From Pelosinus fermentans (GTDB lineage Bacteria > Bacillota > Negativicutes > DSM-13327), in contig DJJR01000041.1 of NCBI GenBank assembly GCA_002434245.1, forward strand, positions 31,631-95,630: 64,000 bases of DNA. Direction: 5' to 3'. Under the pieces are notes generated by a model. That model was not told the origin of the DNA, did no database searches, and was given only the letters and a program-made list of their open reading frames with translations. Positions 53,406 to 61,675 of this stretch are shown here, one piece after another; position 1 is the first letter of the stretch; each line of letters starts with the position of its first letter. Position numbers and translations under genes: made by a program.

Positions 53406-54398
53406 TTAAGCGTTTTTTAGTAGTTTTAGCCCTAAAGCTGTTACAGTTTGGAGATCTTTGCTGGCTCCTCGTCCTTGTGTAGTCAGATAATGACCGATGA
53501 GCATTCCATTAACGCCGGATAAGAATCCTAGAGGAACTAATTCTCCAAGATTATGTTCGCGGCCGCCGGCATAACGAATGATTTTTGTAGGCAGAATCAT
53601 TCGAAAAATAGCAAAGGTCTGCAGAATTTCCATTGGGTTCAGTTTTTCTTGGTTTTCCAGTGCTGTTCCTTTAATGGGATTCAAAACATTAATGGGCACA
53701 GAGTCAACATCCAATTCTTTTAATGTAAAGGCCAGTTCAATACGCTGACGCCAAGTTTCACCCATGCCAATGATACCGCCGGAACACACTTCAATGTCAG
53801 CCGCTTTCACTCTTTTGATTGTATTTACACGCTCTTCATAGGTATGAGTGGTACAAATTTCACTAAAATGACTTTCGCTGGTTTCTAAATTATGATGATA
53901 ACGTGTAATACCGGCTTTTTTGAGTGCGGCTACATGTTGTTCTTGCAAGGTTCCTAAGGAACAGCAGCGCTCGAGAGCTGTTTCCTGACCGATTTTTTCA
54001 ATTGCTGCCGTAATTTTTTCAAAATCCCGATCGCCTTCCATGCCGCATCCAGAGGTAATCACACAGAAGCGGTAGGCAGAATCTGCCTCGGCTCTTTGGG
54101 CTGCCTGGACAATTGCATTTTCATTCATGAGTGGGTATACATCTACTTCTACGTTATGATGAGCAGATTGGGCACAAAATTTACAGTCTTCCGTACAGTT
54201 TCCTGAACGAGCATTCAAAATTTGGCAAGTATCTACATAGGATCCCGTAAACTTTTCCCTGATTTTATTGGCAACGCCAAGTAGTATGGGAATGTCACTT
54301 TCTTCAATGGTTGTTAAGGACAGGGCCTCATCAAAGGTAAGCTGATTGCCTTCTAATATTTGTTTCCCTAGAGAAAAAATTAAATCATAGTTGTCCAT
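53406..54398 (-). CDS. bioB: Biotin synthase, paralogue with complete cluster ligands
   Basis: The 330-residue radical-SAM protein has GNCTEDCKFCAQS (Cys68, 72, 75 binding [4Fe-4S] and SAM). The auxiliary-cluster set is also present: Cys112 in RFCVITSG, Cys145 in LERCCSLGTL, Cys205 in EVCSGGIIG and Arg280 in YAGGRE. These align with E. coli Cys97, Cys128, Cys188 and Arg260. An extra Cys58 (VDTCQILNARSG) precedes the radical-SAM motif. It inserts sulfur into dethiobiotin. It lies 24 bases after the other bioB. Confidence 0.93.
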   Translation of the reverse strand: MDNYDLIFSLGKQILEGNQLTFDEALSLTTIEESDIPILLGVANKIREKFTGSYVDTCQILNARSGNCTEDCKFCAQSAHHNVEVDVYPLMNENAIVQAAQRAEADSAYRFCVITSGCGMEGDRDFEKITAAIEKIGQETALERCCSLGTLQEQHVAALKKAGITRYHHNLETSESHFSEICTTHTYEERVNTIKRVKAADIEVCSGGIIGMGETWRQRIELAFTLKELDVDSVPINVLNPIKGTALENQEKLNPMEILQTFAIFRMILPTKIIRYAGGREHNLGELVPLGFLSGVNGMLIGHYLTTQGRGASKDLQTVTALGLKLLKNA

Positions 54399-54422
54399 AT
54401 TGACTCCTCCTAGTATTTGTTT

Positions 54423-55409
54423 TTAAATTAGCGCTGGAATTAACCCGGCGTCTTGTACCATCTGAAAATCCGCCACTGTGTTACGACCTGTAAAGGTTAA
54501 GTAATTGCCAATAATAAGACCATTTGCCCCAGATAACATCAGATGCCCCTGCATATCCCGCAAGTTTATTTCTCGACCGCCAGCAGGACGGATGATTTTG
54601 TCAGGGAAAATAAAACGAAAAATAGCAAAGGTTTTAATAATATCAAGGGGAGAGGGGGGCGTAACATCTTCCAGAGCAGTACCTTTAATGGGATTGAGAA
54701 TATTGATGGGAATGGAGGCAACATCCAGACTCTTTAAGGCAAAAGCAAAATCAATGCGATCCTGCCAGCTTTCTCCCATACCAATAATGCCTCCGGTGCA
54801 AAGCTCCATTCCAGCAGCTTTTGCCGCCTGAATGGTGTCAACGCGCTCTTGATAAGAATGGGTTGTACATACTGAGGGATAGAAGTTTTCACTGGTTTCT
54901 AAATTGTGAGCATAACGCTTGACACCTGCAGATGCCAGTATGCGTGCTTGCTCTAGACTAAGTGTGCCAAGATTAGCACAAACGTTTAAGCTGGTATGGT
55001 TCATAATTGCCTGTATCGACTCTATGATCTTTTGAAAGTCAGGGTCACTGTCCATACCCTTGCCGCTGGTGACGATACTAATCCGTTTTGCCCCTTGTTC
55101 CTGAGCCTTTTGTGCTGCTGCAGTAATTTGTCCTATGTTTAATAAGTTATGTATAGGCGTCTTGGTATCGTGATAAACGGATTGGGCGCAAAATTTACAG
55201 TCTTCTGAGCACATTCCTGAGCGGGCATTTACAATGCCGCACATGTCAACGTTTCTGCCAGTAAATTGGATACGAATCTTATTAGCAAAAGCGGAAAGTA
55301 AAGGAATATCCTCATTCATTATATGAGTGAGCTGTAATGCTTCTTCATATTGAATTTGATGCCCTGATAATATTGACTCTCCCAGAGTAATGATTTCATG
55401 ATAATGCAT
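54423..55409 (-). CDS. bioB: Biotin synthase-like paralogue lacking one auxiliary-cluster Cys
   Basis: The 328-residue protein keeps the radical-SAM motif GMCSEDCKFCAQS (Cys67, 71, 74), Cys144 (LNVCANLGTL), Cys204 (ELCTGGIIG) and Arg279 (PAGGRE). Where the paralogue and E. coli BioB have Cys97 it has Ser111 (RISIVTSG). The auxiliary cluster would lack one protein ligand, unless Cys57 (VDMCGIVNARSG) compensates. It is the promoter-proximal gene, behind a BirA-type operator at 55461-55494. A different sulfur source, substrate or cluster type is possible. Confidence 0.88.
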   Translation of the reverse strand: MHYHEIITLGESILSGHQIQYEEALQLTHIMNEDIPLLSAFANKIRIQFTGRNVDMCGIVNARSGMCSEDCKFCAQSVYHDTKTPIHNLLNIGQITAAAQKAQEQGAKRISIVTSGKGMDSDPDFQKIIESIQAIMNHTSLNVCANLGTLSLEQARILASAGVKRYAHNLETSENFYPSVCTTHSYQERVDTIQAAKAAGMELCTGGIIGMGESWQDRIDFAFALKSLDVASIPINILNPIKGTALEDVTPPSPLDIIKTFAIFRFIFPDKIIRPAGGREINLRDMQGHLMLSGANGLIIGNYLTFTGRNTVADFQMVQDAGLIPALI

Positions 55410-55460
55410 CCTAGCAGCCTCATTTCACTCAATATATGCGCTTTACAAATTATAACAATT

Positions 55461-55494
55461 AACGTTAACGATTAATAAAAATATGGTTAACAAT
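55461..55494. promoter_or_regulatory. BirA-type biotin operator
   Basis: Minus-strand TTGTTAAC, 16 bases, GTTAACGTTAA: two GTTAAC halves (55464-55469 and 55486-55491) spaced as in Firmicute BirA boxes (TTGTTAACC-N15/16-GGTTAACAA). It lies about 55-85 bases upstream of the first bioB start. Confidence 0.7.
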
Positions 55495-55663
55495 ACTGTT
55501 ATTTTACTATTAAATTGAAAGGCTGTAAATGATCTTTTTGTATGATAAGGAAAGCAATATAGAAAAACATAATACTATTTGTTCATAAAACGATCTATAT
55601 TTAATAAAATCAGTTTGCAGATATTGACACCGAAAGGGAATTTGCATTATTATGGAAAGATAA

Positions 55664-55678
55664 TGAGAATTGTTTTCA
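55664..55678. promoter_or_regulatory. Weak Fur-like site
   Basis: TGAGAATTGTTTTCA matches the 7-1-7 Fur consensus at 11 of 14 informative bases, followed by ATGATAATG. It lies between bioB and the diguanylate cyclase gene. Confidence 0.3.
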
Positions 55679-55848
55679 ATGATAATGTAATTATTATGAA
55701 TATGTAGTAGATAATTTGGTGAAAGAATGAGATATCTGATAGGTTTGAATATCAGATTTTCTAAAAGATTTTAGATTAGTTGGGTGAAGGATAGGGCGAA
55801 TATCGATCCTGGCTATAGGCATATGTGCTTAAAGAGGAGGAACAAATC

Positions 55849-56787
55849 TTGGTAAGTAAGCTTCGGTTCGTTTTTCTAATACTATTAATGATCCCCCAAA
55901 GCATTATGTTTTGGATGGCATTTGATTCACCTTTACGAGGGAATAAATATATTAACGAAATTGAGGCTTTATCGTTAGCAAGTGCATTATTCCTAATTCT
56001 GGTAATGCCTAACTTAGTATCGGACTGGCTTATTGGCAAACACCTAAATAGTATGCGTCAATTATGTTCCAGAGTGAAGCAGGGAAATTATCAAGAACTA
56101 TTGTCGCTTCCTAATGAAGCAAGAGATGAAGAGGACAATATAATCACCCTTATGCGAGATATGAATTGGATGGCGAGGCAGATCGAATTTAGGGAGAAGG
56201 CTCTCCGGCAGGCCGTTGATGATTTGCAAGAATCTCGCAGCCGTATGCAGGTTATGGCAATGACAGATCCTTTAACTGCGATTGCAAATCGGAGATGCTT
56301 TTTTGATACGTTGGAGCGGCATTTTAAAGCGTTAGTATGTAATTATCATCCGATTTCATTGCTAATTTTTGATGTTGACTTCTTTAAAAAGGTCAATGAT
56401 AATTATGGCCACCAGACGGGTGATATTGTTTTGCTGGAATTAGCAAGGATTATCCAAGAAAATAGTCGCGAGGGCGATTTAGCTGCTCGCATTGGCGGAG
56501 AAGAATATGCTTTATTATTGCCGGAAACAGATTCACAGCAGGCTGTGGTCATTGCCAGCAGGATTCATAAAAATATTGCAAATCATGATTTTATATTAAA
56601 TGAAAATCAGCACATCTCGGTGACAGTATCCATTGGCATTTGTACAATTTCTCAATTTTTGTGCTACTTTGATAAAGAAAAATTATATAATTACGCAGAT
56701 CAAGCACTTTATTATTCGAAAAAAGTTGGAAGAAATAGTGTTTCTGTTTATGATCCTGATAGTCATTTGATTCATAAGGTTGCTTGA
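55849..56787 (+). CDS. Membrane diguanylate cyclase (GGDEF), TTG start
   Basis: The 312-residue protein has two N-terminal membrane segments (about 5-24 and 42-60), a linker with HAMP-like character, and a GGDEF domain (about 135-305). The active loop is GGEEY (about 216-220), with an RxxD inhibitory I-site (REGD) five residues before, as in active c-di-GMP synthases. GAGGAGG lies eight bases before TTG 55849; the GTG at 55825 would put the ribosome site inside the gene. The HD-GYP gene downstream nearly abuts it. Confidence 0.85.
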   Translation: MVSKLRFVFLILLMIPQSIMFWMAFDSPLRGNKYINEIEALSLASALFLILVMPNLVSDWLIGKHLNSMRQLCSRVKQGNYQELLSLPNEARDEEDNIITLMRDMNWMARQIEFREKALRQAVDDLQESRSRMQVMAMTDPLTAIANRRCFFDTLERHFKALVCNYHPISLLIFDVDFFKKVNDNYGHQTGDIVLLELARIIQENSREGDLAARIGGEEYALLLPETDSQQAVVIASRIHKNIANHDFILNENQHISVTVSIGICTISQFLCYFDKEKLYNYADQALYYSKKVGRNSVSVYDPDSHLIHKVA

Positions 56788-56806
56788 TTGTAGTGACGAA
56801 GGAGCG

Positions 56807-57445
56807 ATGTATATCGTGTTTGATTCAGTTACATTAGAAGATTTACATGATATTGTAGATGCCTTATCCACTGCATTGGATGCCAAAAATTCTTATATGT
56901 GCGGTCACTCGGAACGAGTGGCAGAACTTTCCTTGCTAATGGCCCAAACTATGGAACTGCCATTAGCAGAGCAGGAACGAATTCATATTGGTGCCCATTT
57001 ACATGACATTGGAAAAATTGGTATTCCAGATGCCATATTGAACAAACCGGGAAAACTGACAGAAGAAGAATTTGATACCATTCGTCAGCATCCTGAAATT
57101 GGTGGTACTATTGTAGGTAAAATTAAAGTATTTCGTTCTGTTTCTGATATTGTTCGTCATCATCATGAGCGTTTTGATGGTAACGGCTATCCGGATGGTT
57201 TATGTGGAGAAGAAATTTCTTTAGGAGCTAGAATTGTAGCTGTTGCCGACTCTTTTGATGCAATGACAACCATGAGGACGTATCGGTCAGCTTTCGGTGT
57301 TTGTGAAGCAATTGAGGAAATGGAGCGATGTAGGGGGAGTCAGTTTGATCCCAACATCGTTGATATTTTAAAGAGATTAGCCTTTGAGAAAAAATTGCAA
57401 AGCACTTGTAATCGAGACTTTGCTTATCGTCTAGTCATTGCGTAA
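56807..57445 (+). CDS. HD-GYP domain c-di-GMP phosphodiesterase
   Basis: The 212-residue protein is almost entirely an HD-GYP domain (about 20-200): GHSERVAELS, GAHLHDIGKIGIPD (HD dyad), RQHPEIGG, RHHHERFDGNGYPDGL (GYP loop) and ARIVAVADSFDAM. It hydrolyses c-di-GMP, opposing the cyclase encoded 19 bases upstream. The start is ambiguous: ATG 56807 is close to GAAGGAG and GTG 56816 is at better spacing. A hairpin at 57486 follows. Confidence 0.87.
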   Translation: MYIVFDSVTLEDLHDIVDALSTALDAKNSYMCGHSERVAELSLLMAQTMELPLAEQERIHIGAHLHDIGKIGIPDAILNKPGKLTEEEFDTIRQHPEIGGTIVGKIKVFRSVSDIVRHHHERFDGNGYPDGLCGEEISLGARIVAVADSFDAMTTMRTYRSAFGVCEAIEEMERCRGSQFDPNIVDILKRLAFEKKLQSTCNRDFAYRLVIA

Positions 57446-57485
57446 TTCTATTAGGAAACAGCATATTGTATCATGTATTGTGAAG

Positions 57486-57513
57486 AATCGGCATAGTAAT
57501 TACTATGCCGATT
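57486..57513 (+). terminator. Palindromic terminator
   Basis: AATCGGCATAGTA and TACTATGCCGATT pair perfectly around AT, followed by TGTTTA. Confidence 0.65.
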
Positions 57514-57550
57514 TGTTTATTATAGGTGATGGAAGGAATGGGATGATTCT

Positions 57551-58933
57551 ATGAAAGTCATCATTCTTGCTGGTGGTGGAGGCAGTCGATTATTTCCGCT
57601 GTCTCGCACGAGGTTTCCAAAGCAATTCTTAAAACTAAACGGGGAGCACTCATTGCTTGCTCAAACGATCCTGCGATTTTTACCCCTGGTTAGACCTTGT
57701 GATATGGTCATCGTAACCAATCAAGAATACATTCATCATGTTAGAACGGAGCTAATTGCTGCAAAAGCTAATGAAGCACATATTCTTTTAGAGCCAGCGG
57801 CACGTAACACGGCACCGGCAGTGGCTTTTGCGGCAAGATATTGCCTCGATATACTGGGGTGCGATGCAAATGAGATTCTGTATGTAACGCCTTCTGACCA
57901 TATTATTCGTCCGCTAAAGATCTTTAATGAGAACCTTCTCCAAGCTATAGGGCTGGCAAAGATGGGGAAGATTGTAACTTTAGGTGTACGGCCAGACCAT
58001 CCAGAAACAGGGTATGGATATATCCAGGCAGGCGAAGCATTTAACAACGGCTTTTATGTTCAGTCTTTTAGAGAAAAACCCGATCAAGAAACAGCCGAGT
58101 CCTATCTTGCCGCTGGAAATTATTATTGGAATTCGGGAATGTTTGCCTTTACGATTGAATGCTTTATGAGTGAATTAAAACAATATCAACTGGAGATATA
58201 TGCACTGGCTGAGGCGGGGTGGGAACAAATGCGAGACAACTTTGCTGAAATTCCATCCATATCTCTTGATTATGCCATAGCTGAAAAATCCGAAGAACTA
58301 GTCATGCTGCCAATTACAGCAGTATGGAATGACATTGGATCATGGGATGCGATCTATGATGTGTTGCCCAAAGACCGGGACGCTAATGCTTTGCAGGGAG
58401 ACTGTATTCCCATTGAATGCACCAATACACTGATATTGGCACATAGCCGGCTTATTGGCGGCATTGGCCTTGAAGATATTCTGGTTGTAAAAACAGATGA
58501 TGTTATCGTCGTAGCCAAAAAAGGTGAGTCTCAAAAAGTGAAAGAGTTAGTAACCCAGCTGAAAGAGCGAGGCCGAATCGAGGCAGATGAGCCTAGGACA
58601 TTATATTATCCCTGGGGATATTGCACCGTGCTGGGGGTTGGTTTAGGTTATAAAATGAAAAAAATTGTTGTCAACCCAGGAGAAATGCTTAGCTTGCAGA
58701 TGCATTATCACCGCAGTGAGCATTGGATTGTAATCAGTGGTACAGCCAAAGTGACCATAGGCGAGAATGAACAGCTATTGCATGAAAATGAGAGTGCCTT
58801 TGTGCCTCAAAATACCATACATCGTCTTGAAAACCCGGGGAAATTACCCCTCCAGCTCATTGAAGTGCAAAATGGCAGTTATTTAGGAGAGGATGACAGC
58901 ATTCGTTTTAGTGATAAATACGGGAGACAATAG
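57551..58933 (+). CDS. manC: Mannose-1-phosphate guanylyltransferase / mannose-6-phosphate isomerase
   Basis: The 460-residue bifunctional-type protein has an N-terminal nucleotidyltransferase domain (about 1-280: VIILAGGGGSRLFPLSRTRFPKQF, YVTPSDHII, FREKPDQETAESYL, YYWNSGMFAF) and a C-terminal cupin-type isomerase domain (about 345-455: YPWGYC, GEMLSLQMHYHRSEHWIVISGTA). It makes GDP-mannose for polysaccharide or LPS. It stands alone; no glycan operon is in view. Length matches ManC/CpsB. Confidence 0.94.
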   Translation: MKVIILAGGGGSRLFPLSRTRFPKQFLKLNGEHSLLAQTILRFLPLVRPCDMVIVTNQEYIHHVRTELIAAKANEAHILLEPAARNTAPAVAFAARYCLDILGCDANEILYVTPSDHIIRPLKIFNENLLQAIGLAKMGKIVTLGVRPDHPETGYGYIQAGEAFNNGFYVQSFREKPDQETAESYLAAGNYYWNSGMFAFTIECFMSELKQYQLEIYALAEAGWEQMRDNFAEIPSISLDYAIAEKSEELVMLPITAVWNDIGSWDAIYDVLPKDRDANALQGDCIPIECTNTLILAHSRLIGGIGLEDILVVKTDDVIVVAKKGESQKVKELVTQLKERGRIEADEPRTLYYPWGYCTVLGVGLGYKMKKIVVNPGEMLSLQMHYHRSEHWIVISGTAKVTIGENEQLLHENESAFVPQNTIHRLENPGKLPLQLIEVQNGSYLGEDDSIRFSDKYGRQ

Positions 58934-58943
58934 GTAGAAGCAG

Positions 58944-58995
58944 AGCGAAGCAATCTCTTAACAAGCAGGAGATTGCTTCGTTATGCTCGCAACGG
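58944..58995. repeat. Dispersed GCAATC/GATTGC repeat, copy 2
   Basis: GCGAAGCAATCTC and GAGATTGCTTCG pair perfectly around a short loop. It forms the start of the 58969-59052 flanking repeat. Confidence 0.75.
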
Positions 58996-59052
58996 GCATG
59001 AAATAAATCACAGGAGTGTCAGAAAAGACATCCGAGGTTTTTTGATAATGAC
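58969..59052 (+). repeat. Left direct repeat flanking the efflux operon
   Basis: The core at 58997-59032 is identical over 36 bases to 63772-63807 (CATGAAATAAATCACAGGAG onward). Flanking GAGATTGCTTC and TTTTTTGATAATGAC also match. Confidence 0.8.
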
Positions 59053-59140
59053 GACATACTAGAAAATGTAGTATTTACAGCGTTACGATACAAAAGATAT
59101 TTATGCTGGTAAAGGCAAAGAGTAGACTATTAAAAAAAGA

Positions 59141-59191
59141 TTGACAGCATATGGCAGGTATGATATTTTTTAATCAATCGATTAATTAAAA
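59141..59191 (+). promoter_or_regulatory. Promoter and operator of the CecR-like regulator
   Basis: TTGACA (59141-59146), 17 bases, TATTTT (59164-59169). The near-palindrome TTTTAATCAATCGATTAATTAAAA (59168-59191, 22 of 24 symmetric) overlaps the -10 box and the transcription start, fitting TetR autorepression. Confidence 0.65.
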
Positions 59192-59209
59192 ATCTCGAAG
59201 GAGAATGAT

Positions 59210-59818
59210 ATGAAAAAAGATGCTCAGGTTAAGTTAATTGAAACAGCTACGCTGCTTTTTGCTCAAAAGGGGTTCAATGCTGTATCAATACGTGAGTTAG
59301 CGCGCACTGCCAATGTCAATAGTGCCCTTATTTCTTATTATTTCGGAGGTAAGGAGGGACTGTACCAAGAGGTATTAGAAGAGCAGTTTATCTTAATTGC
59401 TCAGATGTTAAAAAGACTTGAAGAAAGCCCTCCTTCATCTCCCACAGAGGCGATTATCACGTATGCAAACAATATTTCGGCTATACATGACCAACGTCCT
59501 TATTTAACTCGTTTTATTTTGAGTGAGCTTATGAATCCGACTCCTTGCTGTGAGGCTGTAGTCAAAAAATATATTTCATGTATCTTCGGTTTTCTTCATA
59601 CTACTTTTGAGGAAGGCGTTGCCAAAGGTGAATTCAAAGCAGATTTAGATCATGATTTTGCAACGGTATCCCTGGCAGGGATTATGAATTTTTTCTTTAT
59701 TGCCAAGCCTATTTTTCAGGGATTTACCTCTTCATCCGAAAAAACAGGAGAAGAATATACTGTCCAGGCTCTCGATACGTTTTTAAATGGCATTTTAAGG
59801 AGGAAAGACCATGAATAA
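59210..59818 (+). CDS. TetR-family regulator (CecR/YbiH-like)
   Basis: The 202-residue protein has an N-terminal HTH (about 8-50: LIETATLLFAQKGFNAVSIR, SALISYYFGGKEGLYQEVL) and a C-terminal domain of the CecR/YbiH type. Its own promoter carries a near-perfect palindrome. It overlaps the HlyD gene by eight bases, so the repressor and the efflux proteins are translated from one mRNA. In E. coli, CecR controls ybhG-ybhFSR, the same gene set as here. Confidence 0.9.
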   Translation: MKKDAQVKLIETATLLFAQKGFNAVSIRELARTANVNSALISYYFGGKEGLYQEVLEEQFILIAQMLKRLEESPPSSPTEAIITYANNISAIHDQRPYLTRFILSELMNPTPCCEAVVKKYISCIFGFLHTTFEEGVAKGEFKADLDHDFATVSLAGIMNFFFIAKPIFQGFTSSSEKTGEEYTVQALDTFLNGILRRKDHE

Positions 59819-60782
59819 AAAAGTCATTGCTATCTTGCTGTTTTTCTTTCTATTGGCAGCAGGGACCGGTTATAAGCTGTTTCTCAAAAAGGAAAAAGGC
59901 ATTACGGCGACTGGTACTATTGAAGTGACTCTTGCAGATGTTGTGCCTAAGACGAATGGTTACTTGTCACAGCTTATCATTCAAGTCGGTGATAGGGCAG
60001 AGGGGGGGCAAATGATTGCTTATATTCATAAACCGGAGCTGGAAGCCCAGCTCGTAGCAGATCAGGCAGCATTGGCAAAGGCAAAAGCCCAATTAACGGA
60101 TCTGATAAAGGGACCTAGAAAGGAGGAAATAGAACAAGCTAATGCCAATTTAGCGGCAGCCACATCACTTTATCAGAAAGCACAAGGTGATTTGGAACGT
60201 TACCGTACTCTTTATAATACAGGGGCAATTGCTGCCCAGCAGATTGAGGCTATCCAGTCTAGTTTTGATGTAGCTTATAATTCATTGCTTTCCGCCCAGG
60301 CCCAGCAACGTTTATTGCTGGAAGGGAATCGTCCGGATTTGATTGAAGCCCAGAGGATGGAAACCGAGCGGTATCAGGCAATCATCGCTGTTACGAAAGC
60401 AACGTTAAAAGACCTGGATGTTGTCAGCCCTCTTACAGGTGTAGTGTTAACCAAAAATTATCAAAATGGTGAATATGTCAGTCCAGGGTCGGCAATTGCC
60501 ACCATTGGTGATTTGAATGATTGCTGGGTTAAAATCTATATTTCTTCGGAACAGTTGGGGCTTATTCGGCTTGGTCAGTCCGTTGATGTTAAGATTGATG
60601 CGTATCCCGACCGAGTATTTGCCGGTACTATTAAAGAAATCAGCCAGAATGCGGAATTTACCCCCAGACAAAGTGTAACTCAACAGGAAAGAGCAAATTT
60701 GGTGTTTTATGTAAAAGTAAAAATTGATAATGCAGAGGGAATTTTAAAGCCTGGTATGCCTGCAGATGTGGTAATCCAATGA
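59811..60782 (+). CDS. HlyD-family membrane-fusion protein (YbhG-like)
   Basis: The 323-residue protein has one N-terminal membrane anchor (about 4-22), a biotinyl-lipoyl-like half (about 35-80: VVPKTNGYLSQLIIQVGDRA), a long coiled coil (about 85-185) and a C-terminal barrel (about 195-323: DVVSPLTGVVLTKNYQNGEYV). It bridges the inner-membrane ABC exporter to the outer membrane, which fits a diderm Firmicute. Its stop overlaps the next start (ATGA). Confidence 0.9.
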   Translation: MNKKVIAILLFFFLLAAGTGYKLFLKKEKGITATGTIEVTLADVVPKTNGYLSQLIIQVGDRAEGGQMIAYIHKPELEAQLVADQAALAKAKAQLTDLIKGPRKEEIEQANANLAAATSLYQKAQGDLERYRTLYNTGAIAAQQIEAIQSSFDVAYNSLLSAQAQQRLLLEGNRPDLIEAQRMETERYQAIIAVTKATLKDLDVVSPLTGVVLTKNYQNGEYVSPGSAIATIGDLNDCWVKIYISSEQLGLIRLGQSVDVKIDAYPDRVFAGTIKEISQNAEFTPRQSVTQQERANLVFYVKVKIDNAEGILKPGMPADVVIQ

Positions 60783-61675
60783 TTAAGCTTGAACACGTAA
60801 GTAAAAGCTATGACAGGGTATTGGGGGTAAATGATGTTTCCTTAGAAATTAGCGAGGGCGAAATTTTTGGTTTAGTGGGACCGGATGGTGCGGGAAAAAC
60901 GACTTTGATCCGTATGATTGCAGGTATTCTTTCACCAACTGCGGGAGAGATGAGAGTACTGGGGGCTACGAATCCAGAGACCATAAAACAATATTTAGGT
61001 TATGTTCCGCAAAAATTTAGTTTATATGGTGAATTGACGGTTCAGGAAAATATTTTTTTACTTGGTTCCTTATATGGCCAGGGTAAAGAGGAAATTGAAG
61101 AACGTGCCAATCAGATCCTTGATTTTACCAAACTACTGCCGTTTAAAGAACGATTAGCAGATCATCTGTCAGGAGGAATGAAGCAAAAACTTGCCTTGGC
61201 GGCAGGACTTATGCATCGCCCTAAAATTTTCTTGCTTGATGAGCCCACTACTGGCGTTGATCCTGTTTCCCGTCGAGAGTTTTGGCAGATGTTGTATCGC
61301 CTTAATAAAGAAGGTACGACTATCATCGTATCTACACCGTATATGGATGAAGCAGAGCTTTGCAGTCGTGTGGCTTTTATGCACAATGGAAAAATGGCTG
61401 ACTGCAATTCACCCCAAAGTTTACGTCAAAACTATCCCTACCGGGTATTGGAATTAAGTGCTAAGGGACTGAATATTAAGAGATATTTAGCAATTCCTTC
61501 CGTAATGGAGTGCAATAAATTTGGTGACAAGTACCATGTGATTGTAAAAGATGGTGCAGCTTTGGAAGAAGTAAAGCTCATATTAGAAGCTGCGGGATTG
61601 ATGATTGAAGCTCTTAAAGAGATTCCTCCTACCTTAGAAGATGTCTTTGTTGCATTAGCAAGTGAGGTGTTTTAA
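60779..61675 (+). CDS. ABC exporter ATPase 1 (YbhF N-half-like)
   Basis: The 298-residue ATPase has GPDGAGKTTLIRMIAG (about 35-50; Asp in place of the common Asn), LSGGMKQKLALAAGLM (about 135) and IFLLDEPTTGVDPVSR (about 155). E. coli YbhF has two fused ATPase domains; here they are separate genes, this being the first. Start overlaps the HlyD stop by four bases, and the next ATPase begins right after its stop. Confidence 0.9.
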   Translation: MIKLEHVSKSYDRVLGVNDVSLEISEGEIFGLVGPDGAGKTTLIRMIAGILSPTAGEMRVLGATNPETIKQYLGYVPQKFSLYGELTVQENIFLLGSLYGQGKEEIEERANQILDFTKLLPFKERLADHLSGGMKQKLALAAGLMHRPKIFLLDEPTTGVDPVSRREFWQMLYRLNKEGTTIIVSTPYMDEAELCSRVAFMHNGKMADCNSPQSLRQNYPYRVLELSAKGLNIKRYLAIPSVMECNKFGDKYHVIVKDGAALEEVKLILEAAGLMIEALKEIPPTLEDVFVALASEVF

